Positions 10,703 to 19,234 of a stretch of DNA of 64,000 bases are shown here, one piece after another; the first letter of the stretch is position 1; each line of letters begins with the position of its first letter. The stretch spans positions 1 to 64,000 of the forward strand of contig CAWJKP010000006.1 in the NCBI GenBank assembly GCA_963843465.1, in the 5' to 3' direction. The notes beneath the pieces were generated by a model. That model had not been told where the DNA came from, ran no database searches, and saw only the letters and a program-made list of their open reading frames with translations. Source of the stretch: CAWJKP01 sp963843465 (lineage in GTDB: Bacteria > Planctomycetota > Planctomycetia > Pirellulales > Thermoguttaceae). Both the position numbers and the translations under genes were made by a program.

Positions 10703-11740
10703 ATGAGGATCGCTGACGACAGCAGCTTTCAAGCCTTGGCGGCCCAGTTTTTGAGGAAACAACTCAAACAACTGGCGGCCCAGGAAGAAGGCATCCGCGA
10801 GGGGACCGACCTCGAATACGTGCACCGCGCCCGCGTGGCCACGCGGCGGTTGCGGGCGGCGATGAAGTTCTTCGACGAATGTTTCGACGCCCGCTCGGGC
10901 AAACGCTGGCAGCGGGAGATCCGGCGGCTGACCAGGGAACTCGGCGACGCGCGGGACAAGGACGTGCAGATCGAGTATGTCCGCAGCGCGCTGGCCGAGA
11001 CCCACCAGCCGCAGTATGTTCCCGGGATCGCGCGTCTGTTGGTCACCTTCGAGCGTCAGCGGGCGTTGGTCCAGGTCAGGGTTCTGAGGGCCTTGGATCG
11101 CTTCCGCGCGAGCCGCACGGCGGAAGAAATCTCGGCCGCGATCAAACCCATGGCCGACCGCCAGCCGGCCGGCCCGAGCGAGTGCGTGCTCCAACGGGCG
11201 GAAGAGCAGATCGTTTCGCGGCTGGACGAGCTGCTGTCCTACCAGTCGAGCCTGGCCGACGCGGCCGACCAGGAGCAGCACCACGCCATGCGGATCGCGG
11301 CCAAGCGGCTGCGGTACACGATGGAGATATGCCGGGGAGCCTACGCGGGCCGGATCGACCCGTTTCTGGCGTCCGTCAAGGAAGTCCAAGGTCTTCTGGG
11401 CGAGATCCACGACCGGGACGTTCGGGGCGCCGACCTCGACGCCCTGCTGGCCGACGAGCGGGACCAGCTCGGCTCGACCTACGGCCACGACAAGCCCCTG
11501 GAGCGGATCAAGCCCGGCATCGAGCACCTCCGCCGAGAGCGGGCCTGCGACCGGCAGAGGCTTTTCGATCAGTTGGCCGGCTACTGGCAGAAGCTTTGCG
11601 GGGAGAATCTTTGGGAGAACCTGGCCCAAGTAGTCCGCTCCCGCCAGCCGCCGCCCGGTCCGCCGGCGGACAGCGGCAACGGCCGGGCGGCGTCGGCCGG
11701 AACGGCGGACGAGGTTCGCAGGGACCCGGCAACCAAGTGA
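10703..11740 (+). CDS. CHAD domain protein (polyphosphate-associated)
   Basis: 345 residues, cytoplasmic, all-helical and highly charged. It holds the two halves of a CHAD domain, each with the conserved His in an Arg/Lys-rich helix: YVHRARVATRRLRAAMKFF near residue 35 and HHAMRIAAKRLRYTMEI near residue 195. CHAD domains bind inorganic polyphosphate and locate to polyP granules. The C-terminal 35 residues are Pro/Gly/Ala-rich and probably disordered. It is the first gene of a same-strand run with an exopolyphosphatase-like gene and polyphosphate kinase, which supports a role in polyP metabolism. The start ATG 10703 gives MRIADDSSFQALAAQFL; no strong Shine-Dalgarno site is visible. Confidence 0.85.
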   Translation: MRIADDSSFQALAAQFLRKQLKQLAAQEEGIREGTDLEYVHRARVATRRLRAAMKFFDECFDARSGKRWQREIRRLTRELGDARDKDVQIEYVRSALAETHQPQYVPGIARLLVTFERQRALVQVRVLRALDRFRASRTAEEISAAIKPMADRQPAGPSECVLQRAEEQIVSRLDELLSYQSSLADAADQEQHHAMRIAAKRLRYTMEICRGAYAGRIDPFLASVKEVQGLLGEIHDRDVRGADLDALLADERDQLGSTYGHDKPLERIKPGIEHLRRERACDRQRLFDQLAGYWQKLCGENLWENLAQVVRSRQPPPGPPADSGNGRAASAGTADEVRRDPATK

Positions 11741-11744
11741 GGCT

Positions 11745-11802
11745 GTAGCAGGTTATGCTTCAGCATAACGTTTCCCAGCCGTTATGCTGAAGCATAACCT
11801 AC
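11745..11802. repeat. Family A palindromic repeat (GTTATGCT..AGCATAAC), locus 1
   Basis: Two opposed units, each itself palindromic: GGTTATGCTTCAGCATAAC and the complement-oriented GTTATGCTGAAGCATAACC, flanked by GTAG and CTAC. It lies between the CHAD and Ppx genes. It supplies an ATG-CTG-AAG-CAT start that would add a false N-terminus (MLKHNL) to the next gene. Confidence 0.85.
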
Positions 11803-11819
11803 AAGGAGCATCGGCCGAG

Positions 11820-13385
11820 ATGGAGTCTGTCGTGGTCGCCCCGGCCGTTGCGGCCGCGGCGAAAATCGTGGCCGCCATCGACCTGGGCACGAATTCCATC
11901 CGCATGGTGATCGCGCAGGTGGCGCCTGACGGGCAGATCGAGGCCCTCGAGCGGCTGCAGCGGGCGGTGCGGCTGGGCCAGGACACCTTCGGCCGCGGGC
12001 GGCTGGGCGCCCAAAGCATGAGAGCAGCCGTGGCCGTGCTGCGCGACTACAAGCAGATGCTCGACTTGTACAAGGTGGAGCGGGTAAGGGCCGTGACCAC
12101 CAGCGCAGTGCGCGAAGCGGTCAACGCCGACAACTTTCTCGACCGCATCTACATGGCCACCGGGCTGAACGTGGAGGTCATCGCCACCTCCGAGGAGAGC
12201 CGCCTGACCGTCTCGGCCGTCCGCCAGGCGCTGGGCGAGTCGCAAGGCGTCAACCACGGGCTGACGCTGGTAGCCGAGGTGGGCGGTGGGACCACGCTGC
12301 TGACGCTCCTGGACGGCGGCGAGATCGCCACCAGCCTGGGACTGCGGCTGGGCTCGATCCGCCTGCAGGAGATGCTCGCCACCGGCAACGAGCCGCCGGA
12401 GCGCTCGGCGGAGATCCTGCGGCACCACATCGCCGGGGTGATCGCCTCGGCCGAGCGCTCGCTGCCGTTGGCCAAGATCCGCACCCTGGTGGCCCTCGGC
12501 GGCGACGCCCGCTTCGCCGCGCGCGAAGTCGGCCGGCCCACCGCCTCGACCGACCTCTTGCTGGTCTCTCGCGGGGAGTTCGACAAGCTGGTCCGCCGCT
12601 GCGAGACGCACGCCACCGAGGACCTCTCCACGCGCTACGCGCTGCCCATTGCCGAAGCGGAAACCCTGGTGCCGGCGCTGTTGGTCTATCAACACCTGCT
12701 GCGGAGCACGCGGGCACGCCAGATGATCGTCTCGCGGATGTCGCTGCGGGACGGACTCCTGCTGGAGATGGCGCAGCGCGTGACCGGCGACGAGGATTCG
12801 GCGATCCTCGAAGGCGTCATCCACTCGGCCGTGACCCTGGCCGAAAAGTACCGCGTCGACATGGGCCACGCCCGCATCGTCTCCGGCCTGGCCGTGCGGC
12901 TGTTCGACGAATTCCAGGCGGACCACGGCCTGGCGGCGCGGCACCGGCTGCTGTTGCGGGTGGCGGGCCTGCTGCACGAGGTGGGCGGGTTCATCAGCAA
13001 CCTGGCCCATCACAAGCACAGCTTCTACCTGATCAGCAACTCCGAGATCTTCGGGCTGAACCGGCAGGAGATGCAGATCGTGGCCCACATCGCCCGCTAC
13101 CACCGCCGCAGCGGACCCAAGCCGACGCACCTGGAGTACATGGCCCTGCCGCGGGAGTCGCGGGTAATCATCAACAAGCTGGCGGCCCTGTTGCGCGTGG
13201 CCGACGCCCTGGCCCGCGGCCACGTCCAGGACGTCGCCAGTCTGCGACTGGCCCGCCAGGGAGACGAGTTGATCGTCTGTTTCCCCGGCGAGAACGACTT
13301 GCTCCTGGAGCAGCGGGCGGTGGAATTGAAGAGCGACATGTTTGAAGACGTGTATGGCATGAAGATCCGGCTGGAGTCGGTATAA
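11820..13385 (+). CDS. Ppx/GppA family exopolyphosphatase with C-terminal HD-like domain
   Basis: 521 residues from ATG 11820 (AAGGAG 12 nt upstream). The earlier codon at 11784 lies inside a palindromic repeat and is rejected. The ASKHA phosphatase fold is marked by AAIDLGTNSIRMVIAQV near residue 20 and the second phosphate-binding loop VAEVGGGTTLLTL near 150. The C-terminal third resembles the HD-like domain of Ppx (LLHEVGGFISNLAHHKHS, HIARYHRRSGPKP). Family members release phosphate from polyP or hydrolyse pppGpp. Its position between a CHAD gene and ppk favours exopolyphosphatase, but the two activities cannot be told apart from sequence. Confidence 0.85.
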   Translation: MESVVVAPAVAAAAKIVAAIDLGTNSIRMVIAQVAPDGQIEALERLQRAVRLGQDTFGRGRLGAQSMRAAVAVLRDYKQMLDLYKVERVRAVTTSAVREAVNADNFLDRIYMATGLNVEVIATSEESRLTVSAVRQALGESQGVNHGLTLVAEVGGGTTLLTLLDGGEIATSLGLRLGSIRLQEMLATGNEPPERSAEILRHHIAGVIASAERSLPLAKIRTLVALGGDARFAAREVGRPTASTDLLLVSRGEFDKLVRRCETHATEDLSTRYALPIAEAETLVPALLVYQHLLRSTRARQMIVSRMSLRDGLLLEMAQRVTGDEDSAILEGVIHSAVTLAEKYRVDMGHARIVSGLAVRLFDEFQADHGLAARHRLLLRVAGLLHEVGGFISNLAHHKHSFYLISNSEIFGLNRQEMQIVAHIARYHRRSGPKPTHLEYMALPRESRVIINKLAALLRVADALARGHVQDVASLRLARQGDELIVCFPGENDLLLEQRAVELKSDMFEDVYGMKIRLESV

Positions 13386-13390
13386 TCCAT

Positions 13391-13449
13391 GTAGTAGGCA
13401 CACGCCATGTGCCGTAATCCGCGGACGGCACACGGCGTGTGCCTGTTAC
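13391..13449. repeat. Family B palindromic repeat (GTAGTAGGCACAC / GTGTGCCTGTTAC)
   Basis: A 59-bp inverted repeat between ppx and ppk: arms GTAGTAGGCACACGCCATGT and the matching right arm ending GTGTGCCTGTTAC. A longer member of the same family is embedded in the lactate permease gene at 45470-45582. Confidence 0.85.
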
Positions 13450-13453
13450 CATC

Positions 13454-15568
13454 ATGGCCAAGAAAGAATTCTCCTCGCCCGAGCTGTTCATCAACCGCGA
13501 GCTGAGCTGGCTGGAGTTCAACGACCGCGTGCTCCAGGAAGGGCTCTCGGACGAGGTGCCGCTGTTGGAGCGGCTGAAGTTCCTCTCGATCGTCAGCTCG
13601 AACCTGGACGAGTTCTTCATGATCCGCGTGGCCGGGCTGATGCAGCAGCGGGCGGCCAAGATCCACCGCCGCGACCCGGCCGGCCTGAATCCCGCCCAGC
13701 AGCTTACGGCCATCAGCCAGCGGGCACACCGCATGGCCGCCCAACAGTCGGCCGGCGTGCGTGCAGCGCTGGAAAAGTTGGCCGAGCACGGCATCCACGT
13801 GCTCCAGCGGCGGGACTGGACGCCGGAGCAGGAGAAGTTTCTCCGCGGCCATTTCGTCCAGGAGATCCTCCCGGTGCTCACGCCGCTGGCGATGCAGGAT
13901 CTCGACCCTTCGCCCGCGCTGCCCGGACTGCAACTGCACCTGGCGCTGTTGATCGTGGCCGGCAAGGGCGGCGAGGCGGGCGCGGAGAAGATCGCCGTGG
14001 TGCCCGTCCCCTCGCAGTTCGCCCGCTTCCTCAGCGTGCCGGTGGGCGAGGGCCTGCAATTGGTGCGACTGGAAGAGGTGATCGCCGAGCACGTGGCGAT
14101 GCTCTTCCCCGGTTACGACGTGGCGGCTACGGCGCTGTTCCGCGTCACCCGCGACGCCGACGTCGCCATCCAGGACGACGACGCCAGCGACCTGTTGAGC
14201 GTGGTCGAGGAGGCGGTCCGGCAACGGAGGCGGCGGGCGGCCGTGCGGCTGGAGGTCTCGACCAACGCCGATCCCCGCCTGATGAAGTGGCTCGCGGAGC
14301 ACACCGAGCTGCACGACGAGGAGATCTACGCCGTCGACGGCATCCCCAACGCCGGCGCCCTGATGGAGATCGCCAATCGCCGCGGCTACGATTCGCTGAA
14401 GGTCCCCAATTGGCTGCCGCAGCCGCCGGCGGACCTCCTGGGCAGCGAGGACCTCTGGCAGACCTTGCAGGATCGCGACGTGCTCCTCTTCCATCCCTAC
14501 GAGAGCTTCGACCCGGTGATCCAGCTCCTCCAGCAGGCCGCCGACGATCCCAACGTGCTGGCCGTCAAGCAGACGCTCTACCGCACCAGCGGCGACTCGC
14601 CGATCGTGCGGGCGTTGGAGCGGGCCGGGCAGAACGGCAAGGAGGTGACGGCCCTGGTGGAGCTCAAGGCCCGCTTCGACGAGAGCCGCAACGTGATCTG
14701 GGCCCGCCGGCTGGAGGACGCCGGTTGCCACGTGGTCTACGGAGTGGCCGGCTACAAGACCCACGCCAAGGCGCTGTTGATCGTCCGCCGCGAGACGGTC
14801 GGCCTGAGGCGTTACGTCCATCTCTCCACCGGCAACTACAATGACCGCACCGCGCGGCTCTATTCCGACGTGGGCCTGATGACCACCAACCGCGACATTT
14901 CGGCCGACGTGGCCGCGATGTTCAACCTCTTGACCGGCTACTCCGAGGCGGTGGGCTGGTCGAAGCTCACCGTCGAGCCCACCCGGCTCAAGCAGCGCTT
15001 CATCGAGCTCATCGACCGCGAGATCCAGGTCTCCACCCCCGAGCAGCCGGGCCTGATCATGGCCAAGGTCAACTCCCTCCAGGACCGCGAGATCTGCCGG
15101 GCCCTGTTCCGCGCCAGCCGGGCGGGCGTCAAGGTGCTGTTGAACATCCGCGGCCTCTGTTGCCTTCGCCCGGGCATTGCCGGCTTTTCCGAAAACATCG
15201 AGGTCCGCTCGATCATCGACCGCTACCTGGAGCACGCCCGCATCTTCTACTTCCGCAACGGCGGCCACGAAGAGGTCTATATGTCCAGCGCCGACTGGAT
15301 GGTTCGCAACCTGGAGAAGCGGGTGGAGATTCTCTTTCCGGTCGTCGCGCCGGAGTTGGTGCGGCGGCTGATCGCGATGCTCAAGACCTTTTTCCAGGAC
15401 AACGTCAAGGCCCGGCGGCTTTTGTCCGACGGGACCTACGAGAAGGTCCCCGCGGGAGAACCTCGCGTTCGCGCCCAGGAGCGGTTCTACCGCGACGCCC
15501 TGGAGGCCGTCCGCAACGCCGAGCACTCCGAATTCCGTTTCCGCCCGCTGACGGCGCCGAAGGAGTGA
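13454..15568 (+). CDS. ppk1: Polyphosphate kinase 1
   Basis: 704 residues, the normal length for Ppk1. It catalyses reversible transfer of the ATP gamma-phosphate to polyP. N-domain hallmark: FINRELSWLEFNDRVLQE, then FLSIVSSNLDEFFMIRVAG. The C-terminal phospholipase-D-like domains carry the autophosphorylated histidine region (GVAGYKTHAKALLIVRRE, about residue 440), HLSTGNYNDRTARLYSDVGL, and NIRGLCCLRPG. ATG 13454 (MAKKEFSSPELF) is preferred over an in-frame GTG at 13439, which lies inside the palindrome. No Shine-Dalgarno site is visible, perhaps because the repeat separates ppk from its upstream neighbour. It follows CHAD and Ppx on the same strand, so synthesis, degradation and binding of polyP are encoded together. 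Confidence 0.95.
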   Translation: MAKKEFSSPELFINRELSWLEFNDRVLQEGLSDEVPLLERLKFLSIVSSNLDEFFMIRVAGLMQQRAAKIHRRDPAGLNPAQQLTAISQRAHRMAAQQSAGVRAALEKLAEHGIHVLQRRDWTPEQEKFLRGHFVQEILPVLTPLAMQDLDPSPALPGLQLHLALLIVAGKGGEAGAEKIAVVPVPSQFARFLSVPVGEGLQLVRLEEVIAEHVAMLFPGYDVAATALFRVTRDADVAIQDDDASDLLSVVEEAVRQRRRRAAVRLEVSTNADPRLMKWLAEHTELHDEEIYAVDGIPNAGALMEIANRRGYDSLKVPNWLPQPPADLLGSEDLWQTLQDRDVLLFHPYESFDPVIQLLQQAADDPNVLAVKQTLYRTSGDSPIVRALERAGQNGKEVTALVELKARFDESRNVIWARRLEDAGCHVVYGVAGYKTHAKALLIVRRETVGLRRYVHLSTGNYNDRTARLYSDVGLMTTNRDISADVAAMFNLLTGYSEAVGWSKLTVEPTRLKQRFIELIDREIQVSTPEQPGLIMAKVNSLQDREICRALFRASRAGVKVLLNIRGLCCLRPGIAGFSENIEVRSIIDRYLEHARIFYFRNGGHEEVYMSSADWMVRNLEKRVEILFPVVAPELVRRLIAMLKTFFQDNVKARRLLSDGTYEKVPAGEPRVRAQERFYRDALEAVRNAEHSEFRFRPLTAPKE

Positions 15569-15630
15569 TCCGGCGGGTGGCGGAAAAGCCCGAATGGCTA
15601 CGATAACCGCGCCAACCAAGGGAGCCCGTC

Positions 15631-15873
15631 ATGCGTTCATTGATTAAACTGCTGGTCGTGCTCTTGATCTGTCTGATCGGGTTCGGGTTTTACCGGGGAT
15701 GGTTCACCTTTTCGAGCTCCAAACCCGACGCTCGAGGCAACAAGGTCAATGTCAACGTCAACGTGTCGGTGGACAAAGGCAAGATAAAATCGGACGTCAA
15801 GAAGGCGGAGGGGCAGGTCAAGGAAGAGATCAAGGAACTCGAGGGCAAGGTGAAGGCGAAGGAAGCCAAGTAG
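15631..15873 (+). CDS. Small single-span membrane protein
   Basis: 80 residues: an N-terminal hydrophobic helix (LIKLLVVLLICLIGFGFYRG), a Val/Asn-rich stretch (KVNVNVNVSV), and a Lys/Glu-rich helix likely to be extended or coiled (KKAEGQVKEEIKELEGKVKAKEAK). AAGGGAG lies 6-10 nt before ATG 15631. It follows ppk1 by 62 bp on the same strand, so co-transcription is plausible. No family function is known to me. Confidence 0.65.
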   Translation: MRSLIKLLVVLLICLIGFGFYRGWFTFSSSKPDARGNKVNVNVNVSVDKGKIKSDVKKAEGQVKEEIKELEGKVKAKEAK

Positions 15874-16447
15874 CGGCGGGTACCGGCAGACTTACGAAAT
15901 CGGACTAGCTGCTCGAACTGTAGACGCCACCGCCGGCCTTGTGCCGGCGGGGCGGAGATTGGCAGCTAGCAACGCTGGCCCCCAAGGAGCTGCTCGCGTC
16001 CAGGCACCACGTCGTCTCGAGCTGCCAATCATCGCCCCACGGGGATAAACCCGTGGTGGCGTTTTCAGCTTGAGGGGTAAGTGTTGTGACATGAGCGGCT
16101 TACGTTGATTTGCCGAGAATCTTTGCGGAATTTCGTCACAATGTTTGAGGCCCTGCGCAGTCGTAACGCGGCCACGATTGGCGGCGAAGCATCGAATCGC
16201 ACGAACCGTCGGCCGGATGTTGCAGCCCCGCGGTAGATAGGGTACGATCATCGTCGTAGATCGAGCACCAATCGGCGGTGCGGGTCGGTGCGTCGCTCGT
16301 TGAGCGCGGCGTTGCTCGCACATAGCGGGGACCAATTTACTCCACCAATTCCGTCTTGCCGAGTGTTAAGAATTTCGTAGGTGCTACAAAGTTACGAGAC
16401 GCTCGGCTGCCCTCCGTCCTCGACAAAGCCTTCAAGGGGGAACGCTA
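15874..16447. other. Intergenic region with nested hairpins
   Basis: No supported gene. Bases 15924-16062 form a closed set of nested inverted repeats, described separately. The remainder, before the Mrr-like gene, shows nothing recognisable and should hold its promoter. Confidence 0.5.
15924..16062. repeat. Multi-branched inverted-repeat element
   Basis: An outer pair ACGCCA (15924-15929) / TGGCGT (16057-16062) encloses three stems: CCGCCGGC/GCCGGCGG (15930-15950), GATTGGCAGCT/AGCTGCCAATC (15957-15967 with 16020-16030), and CCACGGG/CCCGTGG (16037-16056). A short T-run (GTTTTC) follows. It could be a mobile palindromic repeat or a structured RNA; sequence alone does not decide. Confidence 0.5.
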
Positions 16448-17335
16448 ATGGCCGACAAGATTTCCGTAACGCGGGTTGACGAAATGATGCGCGTCGTCTT
16501 CGAGGCGCTGAAGGAAGCCGGCGGACAGGCCAAGGCAAGGGACGTGCTGGCTGCCGTCGAATCCAGAGCGAACCTCACCGATTACGAGAAGGAACGAACC
16601 AAGTCGGGCGCCATCCGCTGGCAGACGCACGTCCGCTTCTATTCGGTCGATTGTGTCAAGGCCGGCTACCTGGTCAAGGGCGACGGGCAGTGGACGCTGA
16701 CCGAGAAGGGGGAGAAGGCCCTCAAGCTGCCGCCCGGGCAAATGATTCGGGCAGCGCAACGCGAATACCAAGCCTTGAGGCGAGCCCAAGACGACGATAC
16801 CGAAAGTGTTGAACCTGAGGATACCGCGGAACAGGCGGAACGTCAGGCCGTGTACGAGCAGGCCAACGAAGCGGCCCGCGCGGAAATCGAGGAACACATC
16901 GACAACCTCGGGGCATATGATTTTCAGACGCTCGTTGCCGAGTTGCTTAGAGCGATGGGCTACTACATTTCTTTTGTCGCGCGGCCTGGGCCGGATGGAG
17001 GCCGGGACGTAGAGGCCTACAAGGATCCGCTGGGGACTACGGCACCACGGATCAAAGTGCAGGTGAAACACCGAGAACAGAAACTGGATGCCAGAGAAGT
17101 CCGGGAACTGGTCGGTATCTTGCGCACAGAAGGCGATATCGGTTTGGTGGTGTCCTCCAACGGCTTCACAAGGGAAGCTGAACTCGAAATTCAGAGATCG
17201 AACAAGCATATTGAGAGAATGGATCTCAACCGTCTGATAAGCCTTTGGCAAGAGCACTACGATCGCATCAGCGAGACGGGCAAGAGTCTGCTGCCGCTGG
17301 TGAAAGTCTATTTCCTGACCCCGGCCGGGGAGTAA
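16448..17335 (+). CDS. Mrr-like restriction endonuclease (type IV)
   Basis: 295 residues. The N-terminal half fits the Mrr winged-helix domain (residues 1-95). A charged linker leads to a C-terminal PD-(D/E)xK nuclease domain: DFQTLVAELLRAMGYYI, then PGPDGGRDVEAYKDP with catalytic Asp, and IKVQVKHRE with the Q-x-K pair. The C-terminal segment GDIGLVVSSNGFTREAE is typical of the family. Mrr proteins cut methylated foreign DNA. AAGGGGG precedes ATG 16448 at good spacing. It is followed closely by a toxin-antitoxin pair, so this is a small accessory or defence cluster. In the same genome as an active DNA methylase, its specificity must spare that methyl mark. Confidence 0.8.
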   Translation: MADKISVTRVDEMMRVVFEALKEAGGQAKARDVLAAVESRANLTDYEKERTKSGAIRWQTHVRFYSVDCVKAGYLVKGDGQWTLTEKGEKALKLPPGQMIRAAQREYQALRRAQDDDTESVEPEDTAEQAERQAVYEQANEAARAEIEEHIDNLGAYDFQTLVAELLRAMGYYISFVARPGPDGGRDVEAYKDPLGTTAPRIKVQVKHREQKLDAREVRELVGILRTEGDIGLVVSSNGFTREAELEIQRSNKHIERMDLNRLISLWQEHYDRISETGKSLLPLVKVYFLTPAGE

Positions 17336-17377
17336 GCGATGGCCACATTACCGTCAATAGGAAAGGAAAGGCGTGCT

Positions 17378-17629
17378 ATGGTCCACATGACAATCGACAT
17401 GCCGGAGGAGGCGCTGGCCGCGCTTCGCACGGACCCTGAGAACTTCGCGCGGGAGCTGCGCCTGGCCGCCGCCGTGAAATGGTACGAGTTGCGGCGAGTC
17501 ACGCAACAGCGGGCGGCCGCGATTGCCGGGCTCTCCCGCGCGGAATTCCTCGCTGCCCTCGGGCAGTTCGGCGTCTCGCCATTCCAGTACACGGCCGCAG
17601 AGGCGTTGGAGGAGGCTGGCCGTGAGTGA
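17378..17629 (+). CDS. UPF0175 family antitoxin
   Basis: 83 residues from ATG 17378 (GGAAAGG about 8 nt upstream); a more upstream ATG at 17339 lacks such a site. The sequence VKWYELRRVTQQRAAAIAGLSRAEFLAALGQFGV matches the UPF0175 helix-turn-helix-like antitoxin family. Its stop overlaps the GTG start of the PIN-domain gene by 8 nt, the usual arrangement for UPF0175/DUF3368 pairs. It should neutralise the toxin and autoregulate the operon. Confidence 0.75.
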   Translation: MVHMTIDMPEEALAALRTDPENFARELRLAAAVKWYELRRVTQQRAAAIAGLSRAEFLAALGQFGVSPFQYTAAEALEEAGRE

Positions 17630-18111
17630 CGTTTGGGTGGTCAATGCCTCGCCCATCATCTTGCTTGCCAAGGTAGACCGGCTTCATCTCCTGATGGATC
17701 TGTGCGAGGAACTGCTTGTCCCGGAGGCCGTAGTCGCGGAGGTTCTTGCAGGCCCATCTTCCGACCCCGCGCCAGATCCTACAGCGCGGCTGGGGGCTGA
17801 CGGTCGCTCCGCACGGCATCGCCCCTGGCCTGCTCGAATGGGGACTCGGATCAGGTGAAACCGCTGTGCTGGCCGTGGCATTGGAAAGAAGTCCGGCGAC
17901 CGCCGTGCTCGACGATGCGGCGGCACGAACCTGCGCCAAGGTCCTGGGGATCGAGGTAATTGGAACCTTGGGAGTGGTGCTCCGGGCAAAGAGAAAAGCA
18001 ATGATTTCCTCGGCGGCCGACGTATTGAGGGCCCTGCGTAGGGCGGGGCTCCATCTGGATGACGAGGTGGCCCGCTCGGCTCTGGAAGGCATCGGGGAGA
18101 CCTGGGAGTAA
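17622..18111 (+). CDS. PIN-domain toxin (DUF3368-like), frameshift near 17765
   Basis: About 163 residues when frames are joined. The first part starts at GTG 17622 with VSDVWVVNASPIILLAKVDRL, the usual DUF3368 N-terminus with the first PIN Asp replaced by Asn, and ends with LVPEAVVAEVLAGPSSDP. After the CCCC run at 17765-17768 the homology continues in the next frame: GLGSGETAVLAVALE, TAVLDDAAARTCAKVLGIEV, GTLGVVLRAKRKAMISS. Removing one C restores the frame. PIN toxins are Mg-dependent RNases. Either a one-base assembly error or a recently inactivated toxin fits. Confidence 0.7.
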
Positions 18112-18118
18112 TCGAGTT

Positions 18119-18230
18119 GTAGGGTGGGTCGAGCGCAGCAACGCCCGCCATTTTCGGGCGAATTCTCGTGGTGGGGCTCGCCGACCGTGCTTCGCACGGT
18201 GCCCGTCGAGCCACGCTGCTTTTCCGCAAC
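18119..18230. repeat. GTAGGGTGGG-type intergenic repeat
   Basis: Begins GTAGGGTGGGTCGAGCGCAG and contains hairpins CGCCCGCC..TTTTCGGGCG and CCGTGCTTCGCACGG. It belongs to the GTAGGGTGGG family seen also near 22723, 47775, 51916 and 53696, and separates the toxin gene from the convergent esterase gene. Confidence 0.55.
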
Positions 18231-18239
18231 AGAAGCCGG

Positions 18240-19148
18240 TTACTTCTTCTGGCACAAGTGCTTGTCGAAGAAGTCGACGATCCGCTTGCGGTTCTCGGGG
18301 TTGAGGAAATCGGGGCCGCCGTGGCCGTTGCCCTTGACGACTTGGAAGGTGACCTCGACGCCGGCCTTCTTCAGGGCCGCGGCGAGCTCCTCGCTCTGGC
18401 TGATGGGCACCAGGTTGTCCTTGTCGCCGTGCATGATGAGCGTGGGGGCCGCGTCCTTGCCGACGTAGGTGATCGGACTGGCCTTGGCCGCCTTCTCCTT
18501 GTTCTCCTGGGGCGGCCCGCCGATGAGCCTGGAGACGGGCGACTTCGGGTTGCTCAGCCCCTGGCCGATGGTGGCGAAGTCGGTGGGGCCGTACCAGTCG
18601 ACCACCGCCTGCACGCGGCTCGACTGGTCGAGGTTGCCTTCGTCGCCTTCCAGGTCCTTCACGCCCGCCGTGGTGCCCAGCAGCGCCACCAGGTGGCCGC
18701 CGGCGGAGTCGCCGCCGACGCCGACGCGATCCGGATCGAGGTTGTACTTCTTGGCGTTGGCCCGCAACCAGCGGATGGCCGCCTTGCAATCCTCGATCTG
18801 GGCGGGGAACAGGGCGTCCTGGCTCAGACGGTAGTTGATGCTGGCCACGGCATAGCCCTTGTCTAACATCAGCGCCCGGAGGGGGCAACCCTCCTTGCTG
18901 CCGCCTTCCCAGCCTCCGCCGTGAATCCAGACCACCAGCGGCAGGGGATGCTCGGCAGCCTGCTCCGGCAGGTAGAGGTCGAGCTTCTGCCGCTCGTGCC
19001 CGCCGGGGACATAGACCAGGTCCTTGAGCACCTTGACGCCCGGTGGCCCCTTGGGTCCCTCGCGTCGCGGCGGCTGCTCTGCCGCTTGGGAAGCTTGCCA
19101 CCCGAGCACCGCCGCCAGTCCCATTGCCCAAATCGCATGTCGTCTCAT
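18240..19148 (-). CDS. Secreted alpha/beta-hydrolase (BD-FAE/carboxylesterase-like)
   Basis: 302 residues with signal peptide MRRHAIWAMGLAAVLGWQASQA. Alpha/beta-hydrolase motifs: oxyanion hole VVWIHGGGW (about residue 95), nucleophile elbow GVGGDSAGGHL (about 165), acid region HGDKDNLVPISQSE, and His in GNGHGGPDF. This is the pattern of the bifunctional feruloyl/acetyl xylan esterase and hormone-sensitive-lipase-like group, consistent with deacylating plant or algal polysaccharides outside the cytoplasm. The exact substrate is not predictable. It is a single gene, convergent with the toxin-antitoxin cluster. Confidence 0.85.
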   Translation of the reverse strand: MRRHAIWAMGLAAVLGWQASQAAEQPPRREGPKGPPGVKVLKDLVYVPGGHERQKLDLYLPEQAAEHPLPLVVWIHGGGWEGGSKEGCPLRALMLDKGYAVASINYRLSQDALFPAQIEDCKAAIRWLRANAKKYNLDPDRVGVGGDSAGGHLVALLGTTAGVKDLEGDEGNLDQSSRVQAVVDWYGPTDFATIGQGLSNPKSPVSRLIGGPPQENKEKAAKASPITYVGKDAAPTLIMHGDKDNLVPISQSEELAAALKKAGVEVTFQVVKGNGHGGPDFLNPENRKRIVDFFDKHLCQKK

Positions 19149-19234
19149 GGTTGACCTCCTGGATGGGCCGCCGCCGTGACCGCCGCCCGGCGCCGCCGTG
19201 ACCTCGATGCGTTACCAGAACTCGACCTATCAGC

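Noticed and set aside
13097..15619. An 840-residue minus-strand frame opposite ppk1
   Set aside because: Antisense shadow of ppk1; it has no domain or plausible start.
15892..16335. 147-residue minus-strand frame in the gap before the Mrr-like gene
   Set aside because: Arg/Pro-rich composition without structure, no ribosome-binding site, and it runs through inverted repeats.
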